This document shows positions 32,606 through 41,920 of a DNA stretch of 64,000 bases, in pieces. The notes under the pieces were generated by a model that was not told the origin of the DNA, searched no databases, and saw only the letters and a program-made list of their open reading frames with translations. The DNA is from an uncultured Clostridia bacterium (lineage in GTDB: Bacteria; Bacillota; Clostridia; Christensenellales; Aristaeellaceae), in assembly GCA_934630705.1 (NCBI GenBank), contig CAKTWP010000006.1, positions 62,001 to 126,000 of the forward strand, given 5' to 3'. The position numbers and the translations under genes were made by a program. How positions within the stretch are numbered: the first letter of the stretch is position 1; every line of letters starts with the position of its first letter.

Positions 32606-33500
32606 GCTTCTTGGCCCCCTTTTTCTGGATCAGGCTGGTGCACAGAATCAGCAGGAACAGGGCGGAGGTGATCAGCTTCAGATCGCTGGCACCCAGGCCG
32701 CAGGCAATGGCCAGCGAAACGCACATTTTGTAAATCACTGCGCCCACGATCACCGCCGTGGTATTTTTCACAAAGCTCAGCTTGCCCAGCAGATTCATGC
32801 CGATGATGACGCTGGCCAGGCCCAGCACCATCGCGCCGGTGCCCATGGAGATTTCAAACATCCGCTGCTGCTGGCAGAGCACCCCGCCGCTGAGGGCGGC
32901 CAATGCGTTGGCGATCATCAGGCCCACGATTTTGACCGTGCCCTTGTCCTTGGCCAGAGCGGTGACCACCGTTTCATTATCGCCCACGGCCCGGAGCAGA
33001 TAGCCTGCCCGGGTTTTCATGAATCCATCCAGCAGCAGCTTCACAATCAGCACCACTGCCGCCGCCAGAATCAGCGTGGAAGCCGCGGCGGGCAGGCCAT
33101 CGGCCACGGGATTATTCCGAAACAGGGTGACGGCCTTCCGGGGGATAGACACCAGCGCGCTGCCCCCGGCGATATGCAGATTCACGGAATACAGAGCCGT
33201 CATCATGATAATGCCGGAAAACAGATCCCGCACCCGGAGCTTCACATGGATCAGCCCGGTGCACAGCCCGGCCGCCGCGCCGGACAGCGCCGCCAGCAGC
33301 AGTGCCAGCAGCGGGTGCATGCCGTTGACCACCAGCACCGTGGATATCGCGCCGCCCAGCGGGAAGGAGCCGTCCACCGTCAGATCCGGGAAATCCAGAA
33401 TGGAATAGGTGATCAAAATGCCCAGCGCCAGCAGGGCGTAAATCAGGCCCTGCTCCAGCGTGCTGGGCAAAGCGTTTGCAAAGTTCGCCAGAATGGACAT
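32598..33500 (-). CDS. ABC transporter permease, TrpY-like
   Basis: The 300-residue protein has about nine hydrophobic segments and the BPD_transp_2 motifs DLTVDGSFPLGGA and AVGDNETVVTALAKDKG (the cytoplasmic loop that contacts the ATPase). ATG at 33500 was chosen over the in-frame TTG at 33506 for better spacing from AAAGGG. A stable hairpin separates it from the binding-protein gene. Confidence 0.9.
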   Translation of the reverse strand: MSILANFANALPSTLEQGLIYALLALGILITYSILDFPDLTVDGSFPLGGAISTVLVVNGMHPLLALLLAALSGAAAGLCTGLIHVKLRVRDLFSGIIMMTALYSVNLHIAGGSALVSIPRKAVTLFRNNPVADGLPAAASTLILAAAVVLIVKLLLDGFMKTRAGYLLRAVGDNETVVTALAKDKGTVKIVGLMIANALAALSGGVLCQQQRMFEISMGTGAMVLGLASVIIGMNLLGKLSFVKNTTAVIVGAVIYKMCVSLAIACGLGASDLKLITSALFLLILCTSLIQKKGAKKHA

Positions 33501-33528
33501 GTTCAAAACCCTTTCTTTTCAAAACGCC

Positions 33529-33566
33529 GCTTTGCGGGAGCAGACCAGTCCCCGCTCCCGCAAAGC
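33529..33566 (-). promoter_or_regulatory. intercistronic stem-loop between binding protein and permease
   Basis: A perfect 13-bp stem (33529-33541 with 33554-33566, GCTTTGCGGGAGC and its complement) has only GGCGTTTTG after it on the minus strand. Stem-loops in this place usually stabilise the binding-protein message or partly terminate, so that more binding protein than permease is made. Confidence 0.65.
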
Positions 33567-33582
33567 ACGATTTTATTTGCGA

Positions 33583-34554
33583 TTATTCCGCCATATCCGT
33601 GGCCGTGGCCAGCATGGCTTCGGGAATCGTCACGCCCAGCTCCTGGCAGGCGGCACTGTTGATGTAAACGGCGCTTTCGCTCACCTGCAGATAGGGAATT
33701 TCCTGCGCGTTTTCCCCGTCCAGCACCCGCGCAGCCAGCAGCCCCGTGTCATAGCCCAGCTTCACATAATCCAGCCCCACCGCAGCCACGCAGCCCAGCG
33801 TCACCTGCTCCACCTCGCTGCCGAACACCGGCTTGCCTTCGCCGTCCGCTTCGTCCAGCACCACATCCAGATACTGCACCACCGTGTTGTCCGTGAGCAT
33901 GCACAGGCAATCCACCTGGGGGAGAAGCACCGGCAGGGCCAGGGCGATGTCCGCGCCGGTAGCGATGCCCTTATCCACGATCTCAAAGCCAAACGCCGCA
34001 GCCTGATCCTGATACTGTTTGAGCTGCACCTGGCTGTTGGTTTCGCCAATGGTGTAGAGGATGCCGATCTTTGTGGCCTCGGGCAGCAGATCTCGGATGG
34101 CCTGCAGCTGGAAGGAGATGGGCAGCAGATCGCTGGAGCCGGTCACATTGCCTTCACCGGTGCCATCCTCCTTGGCCAGCCCTGCTTCCACGGGAGCGGA
34201 CACGGCGGTGTACACCACCGGAACCTTGTCCTCCGCCGCATTGAATGCGCACACGGCCATAGGCGTGGCGATGGCGCAGATCAAATCCACATTGTTATCC
34301 GCAAAGCTGCTGGCAATGGAAGCGGCTGTGCCCATATCCGCCTGGGCGTTCTGATAAACCACAGTCAGGTTTTCGCCCTCCACGTATCCGCCTGCGGCCA
34401 GGCCCTGCAAAAAGCCTTCCCGGCAGTTATCCAGGGAACCATGCACCGCGAACTGGGCAACGCCCACGGTCACGTCCTTTTTTTCCTCCGCCATCGCGCA
34501 GGAGAGAGACAGGGCCAGCACCAGACACATCATCATCGCAACGAACTTTTTCAT
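33583..34554 (-). CDS. ABC transporter substrate-binding protein, TrpX-like
   Basis: The 323-residue protein has a signal peptide (MKKFVAMMMCLVLALSLSCAMA) and the ABC_sub_bind fold: VGVAQFAVHGSLDNCREGFL, IATPMAVCAFNA, VYTAVSAPVEAGL and GCVAAVGLDYVKLG. The family is that of predicted tryptophan/tyrosine-binding TrpX. A Cys lies near the end of the hydrophobic core (LSCAMA), so lipoprotein processing is possible although the lipobox is poor. AGGAGGT precedes the ATG. It is the first gene after the T-box leader. Confidence 0.9.
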   Translation of the reverse strand: MKKFVAMMMCLVLALSLSCAMAEEKKDVTVGVAQFAVHGSLDNCREGFLQGLAAGGYVEGENLTVVYQNAQADMGTAASIASSFADNNVDLICAIATPMAVCAFNAAEDKVPVVYTAVSAPVEAGLAKEDGTGEGNVTGSSDLLPISFQLQAIRDLLPEATKIGILYTIGETNSQVQLKQYQDQAAAFGFEIVDKGIATGADIALALPVLLPQVDCLCMLTDNTVVQYLDVVLDEADGEGKPVFGSEVEQVTLGCVAAVGLDYVKLGYDTGLLAARVLDGENAQEIPYLQVSESAVYINSAACQELGVTIPEAMLATATDMAE

Positions 34555-34608
34555 GGGGAGACCTCCTTCAAAATAGAAAATTCTGATGGAGCATCGCTGA
34601 GCCGGGAA

Positions 34609-34905
34609 ATAAAAACGCCTCAAGCAATCTGCTTGAGGCGGATATTCCGCGGTACCACTCAACTTGACCTTTCGGCCCACTTTCTCCATATGCCATCACA
34701 TATGCTGCCTTGATAACGGGCGCAGATCCCGTTGCTCCCTACTGAAAGAATCTTCCTGCACGAGAAGCCTCATGCCCTTCCATTCTTCCTTTTCAGGAGC
34801 ACCCTCAGAAGCCCATTCGGCGAAAATCCTTTTGCCGCGATCCCACCGCCCGCAGCTCTCTTGGAAAAGAACGCTTTCGCTTACTCTTCTTCCTCGCTGG
34901 TTTAC
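34609..34905 (-). promoter_or_regulatory. T-box riboswitch, probable tryptophan (UGG) specifier
   Basis: On the minus strand the T-box core GAGTGGTACCGCGG (34647-34660) is followed by a terminator hairpin CGCCTCAAGC with complement (34616-34640) and TTTTTATT. Further upstream are the stem I features AGAGAGC and GGTGGGAT and the specifier context GAA-TGG-GCTTCTGAG, with TGG at 34813-34815. UGG would recruit tRNA-Trp. The TGGT bulge pairs best with discriminator A and can wobble with the G73 of tRNA-Trp; reading ATG one base earlier (Met) is a less likely alternative. Uncharged tRNA would allow expression of the transporter. Confidence 0.9.
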
Positions 34906-34911
34906 GTCATC

Positions 34912-34940
34912 ATGATAATCCGCTTTTCACGGTTTGTCAA
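34912..34940 (-). promoter_or_regulatory. sigma-A promoter of the T-box operon
   Basis: On the minus strand a perfect TTGACA (34935-34940), 17 nt, TATCAT (34912-34917), just before the T-box leader. Confidence 0.85.
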
Positions 34941-34986
34941 CCCGTTTTTTTGTTTTTCATTTGTTTTTTACTGCAGCGAAAGCCGG

Positions 34987-36237
34987 TCAATCCAGCTGCA
35001 GGCAACCGTTCTTTTCCATCTGCTCCAGCGCCTTTTGCAGCGCCAGCTTGCCATGGACATAGGTGAGCCCGCCCTGCATATATACCGTGTAGGGTGCGCG
35101 CATGGGCCCATCGGCAGACAGCTCGATCGACGCGCCGGACACGAACGTCCCCGCCGCCATAATCACCTGATCTTCATACCCGGGCATATCCCAGGGCTCG
35201 GGCACGGCGCTGCCGTCAATGGGGGAGGCGGCCTGGATGCCCTGGCAGAAGGCGATCATCCGCTCCGGCGCGCCCATTTCAATGGCCTGAATGATGTCGG
35301 CCCGGGGCGCATCCCAGGCGGGGGTGGTTTTCATGCCCAGCAGCGCAAACACCCGGGCGGTGAGAATGGCGGTTTTCAGCGCCTGCACCACCGTGTGGGG
35401 GGCCATGAACAGGCCCTGATAGAAGGGCTGATAGCTGGCTGCATAGCTGCCCACTTCCCGGCCCAGCCCCGGGGCAGTCAGCCGGGCTTCGATGCGCCCG
35501 ATGGCCCGGTTCGTGCCCGCCAGATAGGCGCCGGTGGGGGCCAGGCCGCCGCCGGGATTCTTAATCAGGCTGCCCACGCACACGTCCGCGCCGAAATGCG
35601 TCGGCTCGTTTTCGCAGATAAATTCGCCATAGCAGTTATCCACCATCACGAACACATCCGGCCGCGCGGCATGCACCGCGTCAATGACGGCCTTCATTTC
35701 ATGGGGCTGCAGGGAGGCGCGCCAGGCATAGCCCCGGCTGCGCTGAATGAGCACTACCCGGGTATTGGGCCGCAGGGCGGCAAGCACCGCGTCCACATCG
35801 ATGGCGGATTGATTGTCCTTCATCTCCACCTGGGAATATGCCACCTGCATTTCCTTGAGCGATCCCACGGCATTGCCCGTGATGCCGATCACGGTTTCCA
35901 TGGTGTCATAAGGAGAGCCGGTGGCGGACAGCAAATGATCCCCGGGCAGCAGCAGCCCGAACAGGCACAGGCTCAGCGCCGCCGTGCCGCAGGCGATGGA
36001 GGGACGCACGATGGCGGCCTCCGTGCCAAACAGCCGGGCAAACACCCGCTCCAGCGCGTCCCGGCCCACATCGTCATAGCCATAGCCCGTGGTGGGGGCA
36101 AAATGGCGCAGACCAATATCCTCCTGATGGAATGCGTCCAGCACCCGCTTTGTGGCCTTCATTTCGTTTTCTTCCAGCGCCGCGAACCGGGGCTGGCAAT
36201 CCTGCTCCGCCTGGCGAAGCAACTGCGCGATGGTCAT
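34987..36237 (-). CDS. ynbB: YnbB, PLP-dependent methionine gamma-lyase-like / aluminium-resistance family protein
   Basis: The 416-residue protein matches the Alum_res family of fold-type I PLP enzymes: HFAPTTGYGYDDVGRD, RPSIACGTAALSLCLFGLL, VMVDNCYGEF (PLP Asp) and GSLIKNPGGGLAPTGAYLAG (PLP Lys). The family is annotated as aluminium resistance or methionine gamma-lyase-like, but the reaction is unproven. It overlaps miaA by 4 nt and is last in the mutSL operon, a position it also has in Bacillus relatives near miaA-hfq. No hfq is present here. Confidence 0.9.
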   Translation of the reverse strand: MTIAQLLRQAEQDCQPRFAALEENEMKATKRVLDAFHQEDIGLRHFAPTTGYGYDDVGRDALERVFARLFGTEAAIVRPSIACGTAALSLCLFGLLLPGDHLLSATGSPYDTMETVIGITGNAVGSLKEMQVAYSQVEMKDNQSAIDVDAVLAALRPNTRVVLIQRSRGYAWRASLQPHEMKAVIDAVHAARPDVFVMVDNCYGEFICENEPTHFGADVCVGSLIKNPGGGLAPTGAYLAGTNRAIGRIEARLTAPGLGREVGSYAASYQPFYQGLFMAPHTVVQALKTAILTARVFALLGMKTTPAWDAPRADIIQAIEMGAPERMIAFCQGIQAASPIDGSAVPEPWDMPGYEDQVIMAAGTFVSGASIELSADGPMRAPYTVYMQGGLTYVHGKLALQKALEQMEKNGCLQLD

Positions 36238-37169
36238 GTTTCTTCCTCCGATAAATCATTCTTGCAGATCATATCTGCCGCGTCTGCAATGGACAGACCG
36301 TGGGATGCATCGATCCAATGGATGCGTTCATCCCGCTGAAACCAGGTCAACTGCCGCTTGGCGAAATGCCGGGTGCGAAGCTGAATCTGCGCTGCAGCTT
36401 CCGGCAGGGGCATTTTCCCCGCAATCACAGGCACCAGCTCCTTATAGCCCAGCCCCTGCATGGACTGCGCGTCCGGGGATACGCCGCTGTGCAGCAGCCC
36501 TTTTACTTCTTCCGTCAATCCGTCCCGAATCATCTGGATGACCCGGCGGTTCACCCGGTCATAGAGCACATCCCGGGGCCAGGCGATGGCGTAGAGCCGG
36601 AAATCATAGGGGGAATCCTCAGGGCCGGGCATCTGCTGCGCGGACAGGGGCTTGCCCGTCAGAACGACCACTTCCAGCGCCCGGATCACCCGGCGCAGAT
36701 CATTGGGGTGTAGCCGTTCGGCGGACACGGGATCCTGCGCCTGCAGCAGGGCATGCACGGCTTCGTTGCCCTTCTCCCGGGCCAGGGCGTGGTACTGGCT
36801 GCGCAGGGCTTCGTCCCCTGGCACCGTGCCGAAATCCATGGGCAGGGACAGGGCCTGCAAATATAAACCCGTGCCACCCACCAGGATAGGAACAGATACC
36901 TGATCGATCACGTTTCGGGCGCGCTCAGCATATTGCGTCACGGAAAACGTGTCGGTGGGCTCGATCAGATCCAGCAGATGATGGGGAACCAGCGCCTGCT
37001 CGGCAGGGGTGGGCTTGGCGGTGCCAATGTCCATGCGACGATAAATCTGCATGGAATCCATGCACAGAATTTCGCCGCCAAGCCGCTGGGCAACCTCCAG
37101 AGACAGGGCTGTTTTCCCGCTGGCGGTGGGGCCCACCAGGCCGATCACGCGTTTTTTGCTTGCGTTCAT
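36234..37169 (-). CDS. miaA: tRNA dimethylallyltransferase
   Basis: The 311-residue enzyme adds the isopentenyl group to A37 of tRNAs reading UNN codons. GLVGPTASGKTALSLEVAQR is the P-loop. MDSMQIYRRMDIGTAKPT, PHHLLDLIEPTDTFSV, VGGTGLYLQAL and TRHFAKRQLTWFQRD are family signatures. MiaB, which methylthiolates its product, lies in the same operon. It starts 11 nt after mutL. Confidence 0.96.
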   Translation of the reverse strand: MNASKKRVIGLVGPTASGKTALSLEVAQRLGGEILCMDSMQIYRRMDIGTAKPTPAEQALVPHHLLDLIEPTDTFSVTQYAERARNVIDQVSVPILVGGTGLYLQALSLPMDFGTVPGDEALRSQYHALAREKGNEAVHALLQAQDPVSAERLHPNDLRRVIRALEVVVLTGKPLSAQQMPGPEDSPYDFRLYAIAWPRDVLYDRVNRRVIQMIRDGLTEEVKGLLHSGVSPDAQSMQGLGYKELVPVIAGKMPLPEAAAQIQLRTRHFAKRQLTWFQRDERIHWIDASHGLSIADAADMICKNDLSEEET

Positions 37170-37179
37170 CAGCCGGCCC

Positions 37180-39270
37180 TCATCCCTGAATGCGCCGGAA
37201 GCGCTTGTCCAATTCCGTGTGAGTCAGCTGCACCATCAGCGGCCTGCCATGGGGGCAGGTGGGCGTCACTTTCTGTTCGATCACATCGCGAATCAGCTGG
37301 ATTACGCTGGCCTCCGGCAGCCGTTCGCCCCCCTTCACCGCATGCTTGCAGGCCATTTGAATCACCCGCTGGGTGCGGTCGATCAGGGAAGCGGAGCCGG
37401 TGGCAATCAGCTCATCCAACGCTTCCATCAAGCACTTTTCGGCCTGTGGCTGGCCCAGCACGATGGGTACGCCCCGGAGCTGCACGCTGTCGTCTCCGAA
37501 AGGCGCCAGATCGAATCCAGCATTTTTGAGGGCTTCCTGGTTCTCTTCAAAGGCGGCGTATTCAGCCTTGGAAAGATTCACAATCAGCGGAATCAGCAGC
37601 GCCTGGGACGCGGGAGCCGTGGCCGTTTCGCGCATGAATTTCTCATACAGCAGCCGCTCATGCACCGCATGCTGATCGCTCAGCACCAGCATGTCGCCGT
37701 ACTCCATGATGATATACGTATTAAACGCGATGCCGATAATCCGCAGGGGCGTCTGCTGAAAACGGGCGGCCACCTGCGCGTCCTCCACCTGGGCGATTTC
37801 CGGCGGATCGGGCAGCAGGGAGGGCTGGGCAACAGCGGGGGAAGCTTCTGCCAGCGGCTTTTTTTCATCCGCGTTTTCCGGCATTTGCGCCGGCTGGGCG
37901 GGGGAATCCTTTGGTTCTGTGTCCGCATGAGACGGACTAAAGGAGGAAAACGTTTTACTCACCGGCGGAATCTGCATGGACGCAGGCCGGGGCGGCAGAA
38001 GGCTTGCGCCGCTGTCCCGCAAAGCGGCGGGTTTGGCGGAAAGCGGGGGAAGCGGCATGGGCACCTTCTCATCGGTAACAGCGGAAGGGACGAATTTGGG
38101 CAGCTCCAGCCCATCCTCGGTAAAGGCGGAAACCCGGCTGGTGGCCGGCGGGGCCTTGACGGAAACGAAGCCCTCCGGCGGGGCGGCCGGCTCGGTCACC
38201 TTGATCTGGGCCGGTGCAGGCCGGGGCGGCTCCTTTTCCGGAGCCAGAAACATGGGCGGAATGGCGGGAGCCTGATTGGTCTGTTCCAGCGCTTCAAAAA
38301 TGATGGTTTCTACTGCGCTCTTTACGCCCCGTTCATCCTGAAACCGCACTTCCCATTTATTGGGATGCACGTTCACATCGGCATTTTCAAAGGGCATGGA
38401 CAGATGCAGCACGCACATGGGGAACCGGCCGATCATTACCCGCTGGCGGCAGGCGTTTTCCACAGCGCCGCTGAGAATCGGGCTTTTCATGGCCCGTCCA
38501 TTGAGGAAGAAATGCTGATGCGCGCGGTTTCCCCGGGCGGCGTCGCCCACCCCCACAAACCCGGACAGCGCCACGCCGTTCATATTTCCTTCCACCCGAG
38601 TGAGCAGCTTGAGCGTATCCATGCCGTAAACGCTCATGATCGCGCTGTCCAGCTTGCCATCCCCGGCGCTGAAATAAACCAGCTTCCCATCGGCCATAAA
38701 CCGGAAGGACACGCCGGGATGGGACAGGATCAGCCGGGCCATCAGTTCGCTGACGGCAGCGGTTTCCGCGGCGGGCTTTTTGAGGAATTTGCGGCGCACC
38801 GGGGCGTTATAAAACAGATCGCGGACGGTAAACGTGGTGCCCTCGGGGCAGGCCGCATCCTGCATGTCCATGATCACGCCGCCTTCATTGCGCACGGAAA
38901 TGCCGCTGTCCTGATTGCGGGTGCGGGTGAGACAGGTGACCCTGCTTACCGCCGCAATGGAGGCCAGCGCTTCTCCCCGGAACCCCAGGGACTGCACACC
39001 GTACAGATCCGCCGCGCTGCGGATTTTGCTGGTGGCATGGCGGGCAAAGGCCAGGCGAATGTCCTCGGGCTGGATGCCGCTGCCGTTATCCGCCACCCGG
39101 AAGGAAGCCAGCCCGCCCTCACGGATGTTCACGGTGATGGCCGTGGCCCCAGCGTCCATGCTGTTTTCCACCAGCTCCTTGATGGCGGCGGCAGGCCGCT
39201 CCACCACCTCGCCCGCGGCAATCTGGCCGATCACCTCGGGGGGCAATTGATGAATACGCTTGATTTCCAT
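37180..39270 (-). CDS. mutL: DNA mismatch repair endonuclease MutL
   Basis: The 696-residue protein has the GHKL ATPase at residues 1-330 (IAAGEVVERPAAAIKELVEN, RVADNGSGI, SLGFRGEALASI). A long Pro-rich linker follows at about 330-500, and then the C-terminal dimerisation/endonuclease domain. The nuclease signature DQHAVHERLLYE is intact, as are ACKHAVKGGERL and CPHGRPLM, so this is a nicking MutL as in most bacteria without MutH. It starts 9 nt after mutS. Confidence 0.96.
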   Translation of the reverse strand: MEIKRIHQLPPEVIGQIAAGEVVERPAAAIKELVENSMDAGATAITVNIREGGLASFRVADNGSGIQPEDIRLAFARHATSKIRSAADLYGVQSLGFRGEALASIAAVSRVTCLTRTRNQDSGISVRNEGGVIMDMQDAACPEGTTFTVRDLFYNAPVRRKFLKKPAAETAAVSELMARLILSHPGVSFRFMADGKLVYFSAGDGKLDSAIMSVYGMDTLKLLTRVEGNMNGVALSGFVGVGDAARGNRAHQHFFLNGRAMKSPILSGAVENACRQRVMIGRFPMCVLHLSMPFENADVNVHPNKWEVRFQDERGVKSAVETIIFEALEQTNQAPAIPPMFLAPEKEPPRPAPAQIKVTEPAAPPEGFVSVKAPPATSRVSAFTEDGLELPKFVPSAVTDEKVPMPLPPLSAKPAALRDSGASLLPPRPASMQIPPVSKTFSSFSPSHADTEPKDSPAQPAQMPENADEKKPLAEASPAVAQPSLLPDPPEIAQVEDAQVAARFQQTPLRIIGIAFNTYIIMEYGDMLVLSDQHAVHERLLYEKFMRETATAPASQALLIPLIVNLSKAEYAAFEENQEALKNAGFDLAPFGDDSVQLRGVPIVLGQPQAEKCLMEALDELIATGSASLIDRTQRVIQMACKHAVKGGERLPEASVIQLIRDVIEQKVTPTCPHGRPLMVQLTHTELDKRFRRIQG

Positions 39271-39279
39271 GGATTCTCC

Positions 39280-41877
39280 TTACAGCTTCAGGGCCTTTTC
39301 CTTCAGCAGAAACAGCTTGTTCAGCGCGTCCATGGGCGTCATGGCCAGCACATCCAGCGCCCGCACTTCTTCCACAAACTCGGTCTTGGAAAAGTCCATC
39401 AGATCCACCTGTTCATTTTTCTTGCGATGGCCCGCGCCCAGAATGTTCTGGCCGATGGAGTTATTGGTCAGGTCGTTCACTTCCAGCCGGGCCTCGATTT
39501 CCTGAGCCCGGGCCACCACCTGCCGGGGTACGCCCGCCAGCCGGGCCACATAAATACCAAAGCTCTTATCCGCGCCGCCGGGAATGATTTTGCGCAGGAA
39601 GATCACTTCCTCGCCGTGCTCCTTCACCGACACGCAGAAATTGCATACGCCCTCCAGATGCCCTTCCAGCTCGGAAAGCTCATGATAATGGGTGGCAAAC
39701 AGGGTTTTCGCCCCGGATTTCTTCGTATCGCATAGGTATTCCACTGCCGCCCAGGCGATGGACAGGCCATCAAAGGTGCTGGTGCCTCGGCCGATTTCGT
39801 CCAGAATCACCAGAGAACGGCTGGTGGCGTTGCGAAGAATATAGGCCATTTCGCTCATTTCCACCATGAATGTGGATTGGCCCGTGGCCAGATCATCCGA
39901 TGCGCCCACCCGGGTGTACACCCCGTCCACCAGCGAAATTTTCGCCTCCCGGGCAGGCACGAAGGAGCCCATGTGGGCCATCAGCGTAATCAGCGCCACC
40001 TGACGCATATAGGTGCTCTTGCCGGCCATGTTGGGGCCGGTGATAATCTGCATCCGGCGCTGATCGGGGTCCAGATGGGTGTCGTTGGGCACAAAGGCCA
40101 TATCCTGCATGCTGGCTTCCACCACAGGATGCCGGCCATCGAGAATATCGATGCAGCCATCGTCGGTGATCTCCGGGCGCACATAGCCCCGCTTGCGGGC
40201 TACCCGGGCCAGCGACAAAAGCGCGTCCAGCATCTTGTAGGCCGCGGCGGTGGATTGCAGCGCCGCCATCTGGCTGCCGATCTCGCCGCGCACGTTTTCA
40301 AACAGCGCCAGCTCCAGCTTGGCCGCCTGCTCCTGCGCCCCGGTGAGCTTGCTTTCGATGGCGCGGAGCTCATCGGTGGTAAAGCGTTCGCTGCCGGTCA
40401 GGGTCTGGCGGCGCTGATAGCGCAGAGGAACCAGCGCGTAATTGGACTTGGTGACTTCAATATAATAGCCAAACACCCGGTTATACTGAATCCGCAGGTT
40501 TTTGATGCCGGTGGCTTCCCGCTCCCGGGCTTCCAGATCCAGCAGCCATTGCTTGCCGTCGGTGCTGGCACGGCGCAGCTCGTCCAGCTGGGGATTGAAC
40601 CCCGCACGGATAATCCCGCCATCTGAAATCAGCAGGGGCGCGTCGGGCGAAATGGCCCGGGAAAGCAGATCCCGCAGCGCGGGCAGGGGATCAAGCAGCT
40701 CCTGCAGGAAGGCGAGCGCGTCTCCCTCAATGCCGGAAAGCAGCGCAAGAATCTCTGGCGCCTGTTCCAAAGAGCGCAGCAGCGCCAGACAGTCCCGGGC
40801 GTTCAGTGAATGATAGGACACCTTGGAAAGCAGCCGCTCCATGTCATAGACGTTGGTCAGCTTGTTTCGCAGCTCCTCGGAGAGCACATGATTGTTATAA
40901 AGCGCTTCCACCGCGGCCAGCCGGGCGTTGATCTTTTCCCTGTTCAGCAGCGGCTTTTCCACCCAGGAGCGCAAAAGCCGCCCGCCCATGGCCGTGGCGG
41001 TTTCATCCAGAATGGACAGCAGCGACCCTTTGGCCGTGCGGCCCCGGATGGTTTCGGTAAGCTCCAGGTTTCGGCGGGTGGCCGCGTCCAGTGGCATGGT
41101 ATCGCCCTTTTCCACCACGCGGATGGCGGCGATATGCTGCAGGGAGTTTTTCTGGGTTTCGTTCAGATAGCGCATCAGCGCCCCGGCGGCCGCCGTGGCC
41201 ACGGACAGGGATGCATCCAGCCCCAGCGCAATCAGAGAGGACACATGAAAATGCGCCAGCAGCGTATCCCGGGCGCTTTGGCTCTGGAAGGCCGCGGCAG
41301 TATACGCCGTGCAGGGGATGGCGGCGCAGGGCTTGGCAAAGGCGATATCATTGGTGATGATCTCGCCGGGGTTCATGGCGCACAGCGCGGCTTTAACCGC
41401 CGCTTCCTCCGCCGGCAGCTGCTGCACGAAAAATTCGCCCGTGGACACATCGCAGCTGGCCAGCCCGGCCCGCTTGCCATTGATGCACAGGGAGCAGAGG
41501 AAATTATTCCGTCGCTCGCCGATTACGCTGGCGTCGGTCAGGGTGCCGGGAGTGATAATGCGCACAATGTCCCGCTCCACCAGCCCCTTGGCCAGGGCCG
41601 GATCCTGCATCTGCTCGCCAATGGCCACCTTATAGCCCTTTTCTACCAGCCGGGCCACATACGTATCCACCGCGTGGTGGGGCACGCCGCACATGGGCGC
41701 ACGCTCCTCCAGGCCGCAGTCCTTTCCCGTCAGGGTCAATTCCAGTTCGCGGCTGGCGGTTAGAGCGTCCTCAAAAAACATTTCATAAAAGTCGCCCACG
41801 CGGAAAAACAGCAGGGTGTCCGGGTTTTGCTCCTTGAGGCGCATGTATTGCTGCATCATGGGAGAAAGGGTGGCCAT
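39280..41877 (-). CDS. mutS: DNA mismatch recognition ATPase MutS
   Basis: The 865-residue protein contains the mismatch-contact Phe-x-Glu near the N-terminus (FFRVGDFYEMF), the connector, lever and clamp domains, and the ATPase with Walker A GPNMAGKSTYMRQ and Walker B LVILDEIGRGTSTFDG. The start MATLSPMMQQYMRLK and the length are typical. AAAGGAG precedes the ATG. It is linked to mutL and the miaB-ylbF genes in one operon. Confidence 0.97.
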   Translation of the reverse strand: MATLSPMMQQYMRLKEQNPDTLLFFRVGDFYEMFFEDALTASRELELTLTGKDCGLEERAPMCGVPHHAVDTYVARLVEKGYKVAIGEQMQDPALAKGLVERDIVRIITPGTLTDASVIGERRNNFLCSLCINGKRAGLASCDVSTGEFFVQQLPAEEAAVKAALCAMNPGEIITNDIAFAKPCAAIPCTAYTAAAFQSQSARDTLLAHFHVSSLIALGLDASLSVATAAAGALMRYLNETQKNSLQHIAAIRVVEKGDTMPLDAATRRNLELTETIRGRTAKGSLLSILDETATAMGGRLLRSWVEKPLLNREKINARLAAVEALYNNHVLSEELRNKLTNVYDMERLLSKVSYHSLNARDCLALLRSLEQAPEILALLSGIEGDALAFLQELLDPLPALRDLLSRAISPDAPLLISDGGIIRAGFNPQLDELRRASTDGKQWLLDLEAREREATGIKNLRIQYNRVFGYYIEVTKSNYALVPLRYQRRQTLTGSERFTTDELRAIESKLTGAQEQAAKLELALFENVRGEIGSQMAALQSTAAAYKMLDALLSLARVARKRGYVRPEITDDGCIDILDGRHPVVEASMQDMAFVPNDTHLDPDQRRMQIITGPNMAGKSTYMRQVALITLMAHMGSFVPAREAKISLVDGVYTRVGASDDLATGQSTFMVEMSEMAYILRNATSRSLVILDEIGRGTSTFDGLSIAWAAVEYLCDTKKSGAKTLFATHYHELSELEGHLEGVCNFCVSVKEHGEEVIFLRKIIPGGADKSFGIYVARLAGVPRQVVARAQEIEARLEVNDLTNNSIGQNILGAGHRKKNEQVDLMDFSKTEFVEEVRALDVLAMTPMDALNKLFLLKEKALKL

Positions 41878-41920
41878 GGATGAGACGCTCCTTTATCTTT
41901 GGTGTGGAGAAGGGGAAAAA

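Noticed and set aside
37051..39735. 894-codon open frame on the plus strand opposite mutL and mutS
   Set aside because: It is antisense to well-recognised genes, has His/Gln/Gly-rich composition typical of GC-rich shadow frames, and shows no domain.
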